7,270 bases of DNA from DASQGA01 sp038209555 (GTDB taxonomy: Bacteria; Actinomycetota; Thermoleophilia; Gaiellales; Gaiellaceae). The DNA lies in assembly GCA_038209555.1 (NCBI GenBank), contig JBBQXP010000124.1, positions 1 through 7,270 on the forward strand, read 5' to 3'. The notes beneath the pieces were generated by a model. It did no database searches. It saw only the letters and a program-made list of their open reading frames with translations, and was not told where the DNA came from. This document shows positions 1 to 6,100 of this stretch, one piece after another; positions within the stretch are counted from its first letter, which is position 1, and each line of letters begins with the position of its first letter. Position numbers and translations under genes: made by a program.

Positions 1-245
1 TCGAACTCGTCAAGCACGCGCTCCCCGCCGTCCTCATGGCCCGTGACGACGGCGAAGCGAAGGCTGCCTCGGCGAACTGTCGCGTATTCGGTGCGCGTCA
101 GCTCCACGTCGTCCGTGCAAGCGAGGTCGCTGCACTCGCAGAGGAAGCTGAGCAATTCCCCGTCGACGGATGCGCGGTGTCTTTCAACCGCCTCGTTCGC
201 CGCACGGAAGCGTTTCTCTGTGCGGACACTCTCCGTGGTGCTCAC
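1..245 (-). CDS. Small CxCx4C-motif protein, paralogue 2 (partial, C-terminus off the left edge)
   Basis: Reading leftwards from a GTG at 245, the frame stays open to the window edge and gives 81 residues. It has the same pattern as the protein encoded just upstream: an N-terminal basic helix (residues 10-24, KRFRAANEAVERH), then FLCECSDLAC (Cys36, Cys38, Cys43), a TEYATVR helix and a VVTGHED segment (His70). The three cysteines plus the histidine could bind a metal, but this is inference. The GTG overlaps the TGA of the upstream gene as GTGA, and no clear Shine-Dalgarno is seen, so translation is probably coupled. I recognise the pattern as a small actinobacterial family without an assigned function. 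The coding frame was read by hand from the reverse complement. Confidence 0.75.
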   Translation of the reverse strand, partial: MSTTESVRTEKRFRAANEAVERHRASVDGELLSFLCECSDLACTDDVELTRTEYATVRRGSLRFAVVTGHEDGGERVLDEF

Positions 246-601
246 GAGGGCGCTGGCGACCCGCGCCGACCGGTAGCAAGGAGCGCCGCCATGCGGCCGC
301 CCTCGCCGAACTTCTCCACGACGACGTAAGAGTCGCTATCGGTCACGGTGCGCTCGACGTCGAGGATGTTGTGTCCAGGCATGTTGATGAACTGCGTCAC
401 GTTCGAACGAACCTCGTCGTAGACGGCAATCGAGATGGGGAGCGTCCTCGCGCACGTGAAGTCAGCACATTCGCAGAGGATCTCGAACCCCTCCCCATCG
501 AATGGGTGAACACCCACGATTTCCCTGATCCGGTTGTTGACCTCACGGAACAGGTGCTGCTGGCGGCCGGAATCCGCCTGCTTCTCTTCGACGGTCGGCA
601 T
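242..601 (-). CDS. Small CxCx4C-motif protein, paralogue 1 (unknown function)
   Basis: 119 residues starting at ATG 601, with AGAGGAG nine bases upstream on the minus strand. Residues 16-30 form an N-terminal helix (HLFREVNNRIREI), followed by ILCECADFTC (Cys43, Cys45, Cys50), a YDEVR helix near 61-65, a MPGH segment (His77) and a YVVVEKFGE strand near 92-100. The arrangement of CECxDxxC, Y-x-x-VR, GH and VVEK matches a short family that I know only as hypothetical proteins of Actinobacteria. A C-C-C-H metal site is plausible but unproven. The residues after about 105 are low in complexity and look variable. It is the first gene of a two-gene unit: its TGA overlaps the GTG of the paralogue downstream. 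The reading frame extends upstream without a stop, but with no usable start codon. Confidence 0.8.
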   Translation of the reverse strand: MPTVEEKQADSGRQQHLFREVNNRIREIVGVHPFDGEGFEILCECADFTCARTLPISIAVYDEVRSNVTQFINMPGHNILDVERTVTDSDSYVVVEKFGEGGRMAALLATGRRGSPAPS

Positions 602-1030
602 GGACGAACACTCCTCTTGCCACGCATGCGCCGAAGGTGAACCTCGCTCGTCCCGGCCAGGCCAGGTGTGCGAGAGGTTGGGGCAAAGGGAAGCCCGCCC
701 GCAGCTTGGACAGTAAATATACCAGGCCGCGGTAGCTCGCCGAAAGCCCTCGAGCCCGCCCTCGTGATCCTCGCCAAGGAGGCGCCGCGCTTCCGCGCTT
801 CGCTAGCACGCCCGCTACTACGGCGATACGAGAGCGTCGCTCGAGGAGGCGACCGCGGCGTGCTCGGCCTCCTCGGCATGCTCGAGGCCGTCGAGCTGGG
901 ACTGCGGCCCGGGCTCTTGCAGACCTCCTCGACAAGTCACGCGGTTCTTAGGTGAACGAAGTCCTTGTGCCACCTCCTGCATGGGTATACGTTCGCGCTT
1001 GGTTCCCGATTGAAGAGGAGGCAAGCGCCG
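602..1030. other. Gap with no intact gene; degraded coding-like stretch
   Basis: No convincing gene is seen. Two things stand out. On the plus strand, codons at about 760-900 have nearly all G or C in third position, and the frame (668-955) encodes a helical, Leu/Arg-rich stretch that looks like the tail of a lost gene. On the minus strand, the frame of the 601 gene continues upstream to a TAG near 815 and contains YCPSCGR followed by LCPN, a zinc-ribbon-like motif, but no ATG, GTG or TTG. The AT-rich spot at 714-721 gives TATATT on the minus strand, a possible -10 element about 115 bases before the 601 start; its -35 (TTCGGC, 17 bases away) is poor. On the plus strand, GGGTATAC at 983-990 could be a -10 for the gene at 1031. 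Confidence 0.4.
900..971 (+). repeat. Imperfect direct repeat, copy A
   Basis: About 72 bases starting GACTGCGGCC and ending ACGAAGTCCTTGTGCC. They recur at 6449-6521 in the same orientation. The first 36 bases differ at only three positions (33 of 36 identical, counted by eye); a divergent centre follows, then a second similar block. Copy A ends just before the SnoaL-like gene. One shared frame reads TAA(R/G)ALADLLD, so the repeat may be the remains of a duplicated coding segment rather than a mobile-element end. Confidence 0.65.
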
Positions 1031-1393
1031 GTGGCCACAACGACGGCACACGCCACGTTCCACGTTCTCCGCGAAGCTATCGAAGGGCGAGACGCAGACG
1101 CGATTCTCAGGCTCATCGCCGAGAACGCCGTGATGGTCAACTACGACAAGCGGAATCCGCCGTCCGTGCCGGCAAGGCTTGAAGGCAAGGCGGCAATCGA
1201 CCCGGTTTTTCGAGACATCTATGGGCGGGACATGACGCATGAGATCCGAGACGAAGTCATCGGCGAAGACCGCATCTCGTTCAACGAGTGGTGCGAGTAC
1301 CCCGACGGTTTGCGCGTTATCGCATCGAACGTCCTCGACATCCGCGACGGCAAGATCGTGCGAGCCTGTATCAACCAAACGTGGGACGAATAG
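1031..1393 (+). CDS. SnoaL-like / NTF2-like (cystatin-fold) protein
   Basis: 120 residues from GTG 1031, chosen because AGAGGAGG ends nine bases upstream; the longer frame from 965 adds 22 residues unlike the family. The order fits a SnoaL/NTF2-like alpha-beta cone: an N-terminal helix with EAIEGRDADAILRLIAENAVM (residues ~16-36), a middle segment with a charged LEGKAAIDPVFRDIY turn and helix, then three antiparallel strands ending in SNVLDIRDGKIVRACINQTWDE. The closing pattern of D-x-x-DGKI is typical of the fold. Members range from polyketide cyclases to stress-linked ligand-binding proteins, so the substrate cannot be told from sequence. It stands alone, followed by a hairpin at 1445-1482. 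Confidence 0.85.
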   Translation: MATTTAHATFHVLREAIEGRDADAILRLIAENAVMVNYDKRNPPSVPARLEGKAAIDPVFRDIYGRDMTHEIRDEVIGEDRISFNEWCEYPDGLRVIASNVLDIRDGKIVRACINQTWDE

Positions 1394-1444
1394 AGGAGCG
1401 TCCTCGATACCGTCGCGCTCGCCTGGCTTCCGCAGCACACTAGA

Positions 1445-1482
1445 GCGCCCCAGGAGCCGTGTTCGATTCGGCTGAGGGGCGC
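1445..1482 (+). terminator. Strong hairpin after the SnoaL-like gene (terminator-like)
   Basis: GCGCCCC (1445-1451) pairs with GGGGCGC (1476-1482), and inside it AGCCG (1455-1459) pairs with CGGCT (1469-1473) around a nine-base loop, with a small internal bulge between. No U-run follows. It lies 52 bases after the stop codon and before the next gene, so a terminator role is likely but not certain. Confidence 0.45.
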
Positions 1483-1602
1483 CGAAGCATGCGAGCGCCG
1501 GGAGATCACTGACACGAAGGAGCAGTGCGAGGGTAAAGGGCGAGCCCCAGCTCCTTCCCAACCCCCTATCGCTGCCGAACCTTGAGCGATTGAGGAGGAG
1601 GT

Positions 1603-2214
1603 ATGCGCTTCTATCCTGCTTTGCCAGCCCAGAGGGTCAGGACGATCATCGGGGACCTTGTCGTCCTCCTGCTCCTGTTTCTGTTCGCCTGGCTGAGCCT
1701 GAAGGTCCACAACGCAGTCGACCAACTGGCTGTTCTCGGAACTGGCGTCGAAGACGCCGGAACGGAGATCCAGGGCGGCTTCAACACCGCCGCAGAGGCC
1801 GTGAACGGGATACCTATCGTCGGGGACGACCTGGCCGATGGCCTCCGTGACGCGGGTCGCGTCTCGGGTGGCGAACTCGCCGAGCGCGGCCAGGAGGGCC
1901 GAGAAGGCGTTCATCGACTCGCCAACCTGCTCGGACTCGTCACCTTCCTCATCCCCGCGCTCCTCCTCCTCTCGCGCACCCTCCCCGATCGCATCTCTCG
2001 GATCAGGGGGCTGACGGCGGCGGAGCGCGTTCTGGGCGGGCCGCTCGACCCCGACCGCCGCCGCCTGCTCGCCATGCGCGCTGCCTTCTCCCTTCCTTAT
2101 GGCGAGCTAGTCAGGTACACGAGAGACCCGTTCGGGGATCTTGCCGCCGGGCGCTATGACGCGCTGGTCGCCGCGGCGCTCGAGGAGGCGGGGCTTCGTC
2201 TGCGCACCAACTAG
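1603..2214 (+). CDS. Two-helix membrane protein of unknown function
   Basis: 203 residues. The start is well fixed by GAGGAGGAGGT directly before the ATG. A short basic N-terminus (MRFYPALPAQRVR) is followed by a first membrane helix at ~17-35. A ~70-residue segment rich in Gly, Ala, Asp and Glu (~37-105) carries a GIPIVGDDLADGL motif and probably lies outside the cell. A second membrane helix follows at ~106-124 (NLLGLVTFLIPALLLL), then a basic cytoplasmic tail. The tail holds a compact segment: LLAMRAAFSLPYGELVRYT near 155-175, then DPFGDLAAGRYDALVAAAL near 176-195. I recall similar hypothetical proteins in Thermoleophilia-type genomes but no known role. The gene precedes the Asp23 operon by 425 bases and is probably transcribed separately. 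Confidence 0.85.
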   Translation: MRFYPALPAQRVRTIIGDLVVLLLLFLFAWLSLKVHNAVDQLAVLGTGVEDAGTEIQGGFNTAAEAVNGIPIVGDDLADGLRDAGRVSGGELAERGQEGREGVHRLANLLGLVTFLIPALLLLSRTLPDRISRIRGLTAAERVLGGPLDPDRRRLLAMRAAFSLPYGELVRYTRDPFGDLAAGRYDALVAAALEEAGLRLRTN

Positions 2215-2221
2215 GGGTGAC

Positions 2222-2249
2222 TGCCGGACACGCCGACAGGTTGCCGGCA
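2222..2249 (+). terminator. Possible hairpin after the membrane-protein gene
   Basis: TGCCGG (2222-2227) can pair with CCGGCA (2244-2249) around a 16-base loop, eight bases after the stop of the upstream gene. There is no U-run, and the long loop makes this a weak call. Confidence 0.25.
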
Positions 2250-2579
2250 CGCTCGCTCTGAACCCGACGCCTAGGCTGGGACGTTGTCTGAAGCACAACC
2301 CCCGCACGTTCTCACCACCGCATTGGCAGCATGGCTACGGCTCGGTCACGAACGAGAGCACGCCCGACGGCGGCTGCGACCGGCTCACCCGGGCACGCGA
2401 TCCGGCTCGAGCCAGGCTCGTCCCATACGCGTTCTTCTATGGTCGATGACCAGCATGCGTGACCTGGGAGCAGTCCGGCGGCCGCTTCACATCCCCGCAG
2501 GCGGGAATGAGCTGGGCGAGTCGTGCGTAAAAGAGGCGCGCGGAGGTGGTGCGCAAACCGCCTTGCCGACGGCGCCCGC

Positions 2580-2607
2580 GGAACTTTCCGGCGCGAGGCG
2601 GTTCTAA
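2580..2607 (+). promoter_or_regulatory. ECF-sigma-type promoter of the Asp23-sigma operon
   Basis: GGAACTT (2580-2586) and TCTAA (2603-2607) are separated by exactly 16 bases. This is almost the textbook consensus of ECF (sigma-E-like) promoters, GGAACTT-N16-TCTRA. A start of transcription near 2613-2615 would leave a leader of about 25 bases that contains the AAGGAGGG ribosome site before ATG 2640. The operon it precedes encodes an ECF sigma factor, so autoregulation is the natural reading. That this particular sigma uses the site is inference. Confidence 0.75.
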
Positions 2608-2639
2608 CCAAGTGACGAGAGAGATGCGAAGGAGGGAAC

Positions 2640-3101
2640 ATGGCAGAAGAAGAGACGACCAGCACGCAGGCCCGGCGGGGACGCACGGCCGCTCAGCGCG
2701 CCGGCGAGACACCGGGACCGCTCGAGGCAGGGCGCGGTACGACGACGCTCGACGATGCCGTCGTTACCAAGGTGGCGGCGGTCGCCGCCCGGGAGATGCG
2801 CGGTGTGCACGAGCTCGGCGGCGGTGTGGCCAGGGCGTTCGGCACTATGACGGAGGCTGTCGGGGCCACTGACGAGCGTACGCGTGGCGTGTCCGTCGAG
2901 GTCGGCGAGCGAGAGGCGGCGATCGACCTGACGATCGTCGTCGATTACGGTGAGTCGATCCCGCAGGTCGCGCAGGCCGTTCGCGATAACGTGATCAAGA
3001 GAGTCGAGGGCATCTGCGGGCTCTCGGTCATCGAGGTCAACATCTCGGTCAACGACCTGTACTTCCCGGGGGATGAGCGACGGGGAGCTCACGTCGAGTA
3101 A
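2640..3101 (+). CDS. Asp23/Gls24 family envelope stress protein
   Basis: 153 residues, with AAGGAGGG four bases before the ATG. Residues 1-32 are polar and probably disordered. The Asp23 domain spans ~33-141: GTTTLDDAVVTKVAAVAAREM opens it, a variable middle of about 30 residues follows, then IDLTIVVDYGESIPQVAQAV and a helix leading to GLSVIEVNISVNDLYF. In Firmicutes, Asp23 is an abundant cytoplasmic protein tethered to the membrane by AmaP, and its loss triggers cell-wall stress responses. Two AmaP-like proteins are encoded three and four genes along, so the same partnership is likely here. It is the first gene of the operon, directly behind the ECF-type promoter. Confidence 0.93.
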   Translation: MAEEETTSTQARRGRTAAQRAGETPGPLEAGRGTTTLDDAVVTKVAAVAAREMRGVHELGGGVARAFGTMTEAVGATDERTRGVSVEVGEREAAIDLTIVVDYGESIPQVAQAVRDNVIKRVEGICGLSVIEVNISVNDLYFPGDERRGAHVE

Positions 3102-3480
3102 GCGGCCCCCGGACGCGCTGGGCGTGAAGACCAGACCGACAGCCTCGGGACCCGGATCGCCCCGTATGGAGCTTGCCCGGTTGGCCCTCGCTGAGGCGCT
3201 GGCGACGAACGGCGTGATCGGGGCGGTCGAAGGGCCGCGCGGTCTCTGGCTCACCGTCTCCGAGGGCGAGCAGCTGGGTGGCGTGACGGCTGTGGCGCTG
3301 CCGGACGGGCGATACGAGATTGGGCTCCATCTTGTCGGCCGGCTGCTTGTCCCGCTGCACCCGCTCGCCGAGCGGATTCGGTCGCGCATCGAGCGCGCGG
3401 CCACTGAGGCGGGGCTCGCCGACGCTCTCGGGCCGATCGACATCGCCTTCGAGGACACCGGCGAGTCGGCGGAGATATAG
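3073..3480 (+). CDS. Divergent Asp23-like protein
   Basis: 135 residues from ATG 3073, which overlaps the end of the first Asp23 gene by 29 bases in another frame. In-frame GTG 3124 and ATG 3166 are alternative starts; none has a good ribosome site. The conserved part begins about residue 32 (MELARLALAEALATNGVIGAV). A GV-T-AVALPDGRYEIGLHLV strand pair follows, then PLHPLAERIRSRIERAATEAGLADALG and a closing strand PIDIAFED. The order of helix, strands, helix and a D-I-x-x-x-D strand is that of a trimmed Asp23 fold, as found in small companion proteins of actinobacterial Asp23 clusters. The first 31 residues look disordered. Function unknown; it may cap or tune Asp23 assemblies. Confidence 0.8.
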   Translation: MSDGELTSSKRPPDALGVKTRPTASGPGSPRMELARLALAEALATNGVIGAVEGPRGLWLTVSEGEQLGGVTAVALPDGRYEIGLHLVGRLLVPLHPLAERIRSRIERAATEAGLADALGPIDIAFEDTGESAEI

Positions 3481-3485
3481 CGGCG

Positions 3486-4082
3486 ATGCTGCTCCTGCTA
3501 AAAGCGATCGCCCGCCTGGCGACCTTCGTTCTCCTGATCGCCTTGGCAGTGCTCGGGCTCGCGGCCGCGGTCTTCTCGATCCAGGGAGACTCGCGCGCCG
3601 TGAGTCTCCCCAGGCTCGCACAGCATTTCCAGCTGCCGGAGTTGCGCGACGTGGTCGGCCCCTACCTTGATCGTCTGGAGGCGGACGGGCCAACCGCGTG
3701 GGTCTCGGTCGGCGCGGGAGCTGCGCTGATCGCCGCCGGCTTGCTGCTGCTCGCCGGCGTACTCATGCCCCGCCGCGAGCGCCTCGTCGTGCTCGAGGAG
3801 CACGACGAGGCGCGGCTCGCCGCGCGCCGGCGCCCGCTTGCTCACGTGGCAGCGGCGCTCGCCGAGCGGGAGCGGGGCGTCACGCGGACCAAGGTTCGAG
3901 TCCGCCCTGCGCGTCTCGGTCGAGGCCGGTTGAGGGTGGCGACTTACTACTCGCGCGGACGCTCGCCGGAGGAGATTGAGCGGCGCGTCTCCGCTGCGGT
4001 GGAGCCGCTCGCCGATGCCTTTCGCCTCAGAAAGCGGGTGCGCGCGCGGCAGGGCGAGCGCGGCAAGGCGCGCGTCCAGTGA
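3486..4082 (+). CDS. AmaP/DUF6286-like membrane protein 1
   Basis: 198 residues, starting five bases after the preceding stop with a GGAG-type site upstream. Membrane helices are at ~11-32 and ~74-94, joined by a ~40-residue loop (LPRLAQHFQLPELRDVVGPYLDRL). After the second helix come PRRERLVVLEE and a cytoplasmic part (~98-185) with HVAAALAERERGVTRTKVRVRPARLGRGRLRV and an ERRVSAAVEPLADAF helix, an Asp23-like pattern of one strand pair plus helix. This is the layout of the Asp23 anchor AmaP and the related DUF6286 proteins: two helices near the N-terminus and an Asp23-like C-terminus. Role: membrane anchor for Asp23 (known for the family, inferred here). Its TGA overlaps the GTG of the next gene as GTGA. 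Confidence 0.82.
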   Translation: MLLLLKAIARLATFVLLIALAVLGLAAAVFSIQGDSRAVSLPRLAQHFQLPELRDVVGPYLDRLEADGPTAWVSVGAGAALIAAGLLLLAGVLMPRRERLVVLEEHDEARLAARRRPLAHVAAALAERERGVTRTKVRVRPARLGRGRLRVATYYSRGRSPEEIERRVSAAVEPLADAFRLRKRVRARQGERGKARVQ

Positions 4083-4681
4083 AGATCCGGCAGCGCATCC
4101 GGGCACGGACATCTCCGGTCGCGTACGTCGGCCGCACGCTTCTTGCGCTGCTCGCCCTCGCGCTTGTCTGGTACGGCCTCATGCTCGTGCTCTTGGCGGC
4201 GAAGCTCTCGCCGGACAAGGTCGACGCGATCAGCCGTTACCGCACAGCCTTCGACTATTTCGCGGGGCTCCAGCCGGGCGATGTCACGAGCCGCGTGCGC
4301 CTGATCGCCGGGCTCTCCGGCTTCGCGGTCTTCGCCGTCTGCTGCTTCCTCGCCTGGAAGGAGCTCCCGCGTCCTTATCTCGCACGCGGCGACCTGTCGC
4401 TGCTGGAGGACGAGCAGACCACGATCACCGTCAAGCCGCGCGCAATCGAGCGCGCCGCCGAGGCTGCCGTGGTCGAGCACCCGGCCGTGATCGGAGCCGC
4501 GGCGCGCTACGGCGAGCAGCTCAACGTCGACATCGAAGTGCGTCGTGGGCGCGATCTCGCTCAGACGATGCGGGAGGCTCAGCTCCTCGTGGCCGAGGCG
4601 CTCAGCCGGCTCGAGCTGCCGGCGCTTCCGGTGAGCGTGACCTTGGCTGGCTTTGACCGACGACGAAGGGAGATTCAGTGA
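4079..4681 (+). CDS. AmaP-like membrane protein 2 (Asp23 anchor)
   Basis: 200 residues from GTG 4079, within the GTGA overlap with the previous stop. Membrane helices lie at ~18-41 and ~75-93, with a 33-residue loop between. A WKELPRP junction leads to the cytoplasmic part (~100-193): TTITVKPRAIERAAEAAVVEH, a helix-strand step AARYGEQLNVDIEVRRG, a MREAQLLVAEALSRLEL helix, and the closing strand LPVSVTLAGFD. This C-terminal order is closer to AmaP and Asp23 than that of the neighbouring anchor. Two different anchors in a row suggest either a heteromeric complex or separate anchors for the two Asp23-type partners. Which anchor binds which protein cannot be read from the sequence. Confidence 0.83.
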   Translation: MKIRQRIRARTSPVAYVGRTLLALLALALVWYGLMLVLLAAKLSPDKVDAISRYRTAFDYFAGLQPGDVTSRVRLIAGLSGFAVFAVCCFLAWKELPRPYLARGDLSLLEDEQTTITVKPRAIERAAEAAVVEHPAVIGAAARYGEQLNVDIEVRRGRDLAQTMREAQLLVAEALSRLELPALPVSVTLAGFDRRRREIQ

Positions 4682-4905
4682 TGAGCGTAAAACAGTTCGC
4701 TGCCCTGATCGGCTTTCTGTTCGTGGTGGTGTGGATTCGGTTCAATTTCGGTGACGCCGTTCTCTGCCTCGTCGGCGCCGCCGTCTTCTGGATTGCGGTC
4801 CAGGTGCTCTTCGGTGAGCTGAACCTCGCTGTGCTGCAGAGCCGCTTCGACGAGGACATGCACCGCTCCCCGCCGCCGTCTCAGCCCGGCTCGCGCGTGC
4901 GCTAA
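4681..4905 (+). CDS. DUF2273-like small membrane protein
   Basis: 74 residues from ATG 4681, which shares its A with the TGA of the preceding gene. GTG 4678 is also possible, but AAGGGAG (4666-4672) sits at the better distance of eight bases from the ATG. Two membrane helices, ~5-21 (FAALIGFLFVVVWIRF) and ~26-44 (AVLCLVGAAVFWIAVQVLF), are joined by a short FNFGD turn, and a GELNL motif follows the second. This matches DUF2273, a small membrane protein that regularly accompanies asp23 and amaP. The tail is polar and Pro-rich. Its exact role in the complex is unknown. Confidence 0.82.
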   Translation: MSVKQFAALIGFLFVVVWIRFNFGDAVLCLVGAAVFWIAVQVLFGELNLAVLQSRFDEDMHRSPPPSQPGSRVR

Positions 4906-4940
4906 GCCGGCAAGCGTTTCGGCACCGGATCTGGAACGGG

Positions 4941-5504
4941 TTGCCTCGCGATGATCAGCGAGCCGCGGGTGGGCCGGCCGCCGAGGAGCCCGAATTTCTT
5001 CCGACCGTGGAGACGAACCATCTCGCCGCCTTCGAGAAGTTCGTGCGGCGCCACCAGACGGTCGTCTACCGGGTCGCCCTGCGCATGCTGAGAAACGAGG
5101 AGGACGCGAAGGACGCGACTCAAGACGCATTCGTGGAGGCTTGGCGCGCACTCCCGGACTTCCGTGGCGAGAGCAGCCTCGAGACGTGGGTCTACCGGAT
5201 CGTGACGAGCCGCTGCCTCAACCTTCTTCGGACCCGCCGCGGCGCCGAGCCTCTGTTGGAGACGCGCGAGGCATCGTTGGGCCGCCCCAATCACCTCGCC
5301 GAGACGAGGGGTGAACTCGACGCCCTGAAAGATGCGATCGTTCGTCTTCCGCCCGACCAGCGAGCAACGCTCGTCCTCCGAGAGCTGGAGGGACTCTCCT
5401 ACGAGGAGATCGCGCACGTGCTGGGGACGACTGTCCCAGCCGTCAAGGGGCGCCTGCACCGGGCGCGCCTCGAGCTCCTGCACGCCATGAGGGGGTGGCG
5501 ATGA
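4941..5504 (+). CDS. ECF RNA polymerase sigma factor (sigma-70 family)
   Basis: 187 residues from TTG 4941. Region 2 spans ~29-98 (AFEKFVRRHQTVVYRVALRML, then DATQDAFVEAWRALPDF and ETWVYRIVTSRCLNLLR); region 4 spans ~127-180, with LPPDQRATLVLRELEGLSYEEIA and a recognition helix at TVPAVKGRLHRARLELL. There is no region 1 or 3, as expected for an ECF factor. The start is uncertain: TTG 4941 has only a weak GGA upstream, and GTG 5007 (starting VETNHLAAFEKF) would give a more usual length of 165 residues. The stop overlaps the ATG of the ZAS-Asp23 gene, the standard arrangement for a sigma and its anti-sigma factor. The likely target is the promoter at 2580-2607. Confidence 0.93.
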   Translation: MPRDDQRAAGGPAAEEPEFLPTVETNHLAAFEKFVRRHQTVVYRVALRMLRNEEDAKDATQDAFVEAWRALPDFRGESSLETWVYRIVTSRCLNLLRTRRGAEPLLETREASLGRPNHLAETRGELDALKDAIVRLPPDQRATLVLRELEGLSYEEIAHVLGTTVPAVKGRLHRARLELLHAMRGWR

Positions 5505-6100
5505 CCGACGAGTCGCTCGCCTGCGGAACAGAACTGGCGTCGCTGGTCGACCAGGTCGCCGATGGCGTTCCGCCCGAGCGGCCGGCGCATCAGGAAACCT
5601 GCCCGCACTGCCAGGCCACCCTCCAAGAGATCAACCAGCTCTGGAGCCACGTACGCGAACTCACGCGGGAGGAGATCGCCGTCCCGAGCGGGATCGTCGA
5701 GCGGGTCATTCGCCGCATCGTCGAGGACCTCCGGGCGCTCGGGCGACTCGTTCCCCTCGAGGCCGTCGTGCCGAGGCTGGTGCGGCACGCCCTGCTGCAC
5801 GGGCCGAGTGGCACGACGCGGATCGCCGACCGGGTCGTCGCGAAGCTGATCGCCCGCCTCGTCCTCGACCTCCCCAGCGTCCGCTCGCTCGGGCGAGCCG
5901 GCCGCGCGATCGACGTTGAGATCACCGGGCTCGAGGTCACGGTCGACCTACGCCTCGTCGTCTCGTACGGAAGGCGCATTCCGGATGTCGCGGCGAAAGT
6001 CCGCGCGGCCGTCATCCGCAGAGTCGAGGCTTTGACGGGTCTCGAGGTCCGCGAGGTCAACATCGCGGTTGAGAGCGTCGAGGTGGACGGCGGTAGGTAG
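5501..6100 (+). CDS. ZAS anti-sigma motif fused to an Asp23 domain
   Basis: 199 residues from ATG 5501 (ATGA overlap with the sigma stop; GAGGGGG upstream). Residues 8-50 look like a zinc-binding anti-sigma domain: Cys8, then His30-x3-Cys34-x2-Cys37 (AHQETCPHC), followed by a helix, LQEINQLWSHVREL. RsrA-type anti-sigma factors use the same Cys and HxxxCxxC order. A helical linker fills ~60-100, and an Asp23 domain runs from ~104 (GTTRIADRVVAKLIA) to ~195 (VDLRLVVSYGRRIPDVAAKV, then GLEVREVNIAVESVEV). This domain is close to that of the first gene of the operon but lacks about 20 residues of its variable middle. No membrane helix is present, unlike most ECF anti-sigma factors. Likely role: sequesters the upstream sigma and senses the Asp23-AmaP layer. 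The sigma-binding role follows the family; the sensing role is inference. Confidence 0.85.
   Translation: MTDESLACGTELASLVDQVADGVPPERPAHQETCPHCQATLQEINQLWSHVRELTREEIAVPSGIVERVIRRIVEDLRALGRLVPLEAVVPRLVRHALLHGPSGTTRIADRVVAKLIARLVLDLPSVRSLGRAGRAIDVEITGLEVTVDLRLVVSYGRRIPDVAAKVRAAVIRRVEALTGLEVREVNIAVESVEVDGGR

Larger units (their letters stand above)
2215..2639 (+). other. 425-base intergenic region before the Asp23 operon
   Basis: No open frame here looks like a gene on either strand: the frames are Arg/Pro-rich shadows without a family resemblance or a good ribosome site. The left end holds a weak hairpin and the right end holds the ECF-type promoter and the Shine-Dalgarno AAGGAGGG (2629-2636) of the Asp23 gene. 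I see no riboswitch or leader structure that I can name in the ~330 bases between. Confidence 0.5.

Noticed and set aside
1461..1482. GTTCGATTC within the hairpin as a tRNA T-loop
   Set aside because: The flanking bases form a five-base stem around a nine-base loop, not the seven-base T-loop, and no other tRNA arms are present upstream.
818..1561. Long minus-strand open frame across the SnoaL-like gene
   Set aside because: Its translation is Arg/Pro/Ser-rich without family resemblance and is antisense to a gene with a clear fold and ribosome site.
2604..3693. Long minus-strand open frames opposite the Asp23 genes
   Set aside because: They are mirror images of high-GC codons; composition is Arg/Ser/Pro-rich and no motif is seen.
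4933..4960. GGAAC just before the sigma gene as a second ECF promoter
   Set aside because: No TCTRA-like -10 lies 15-17 bases downstream, and the site overlaps the likely TTG start.
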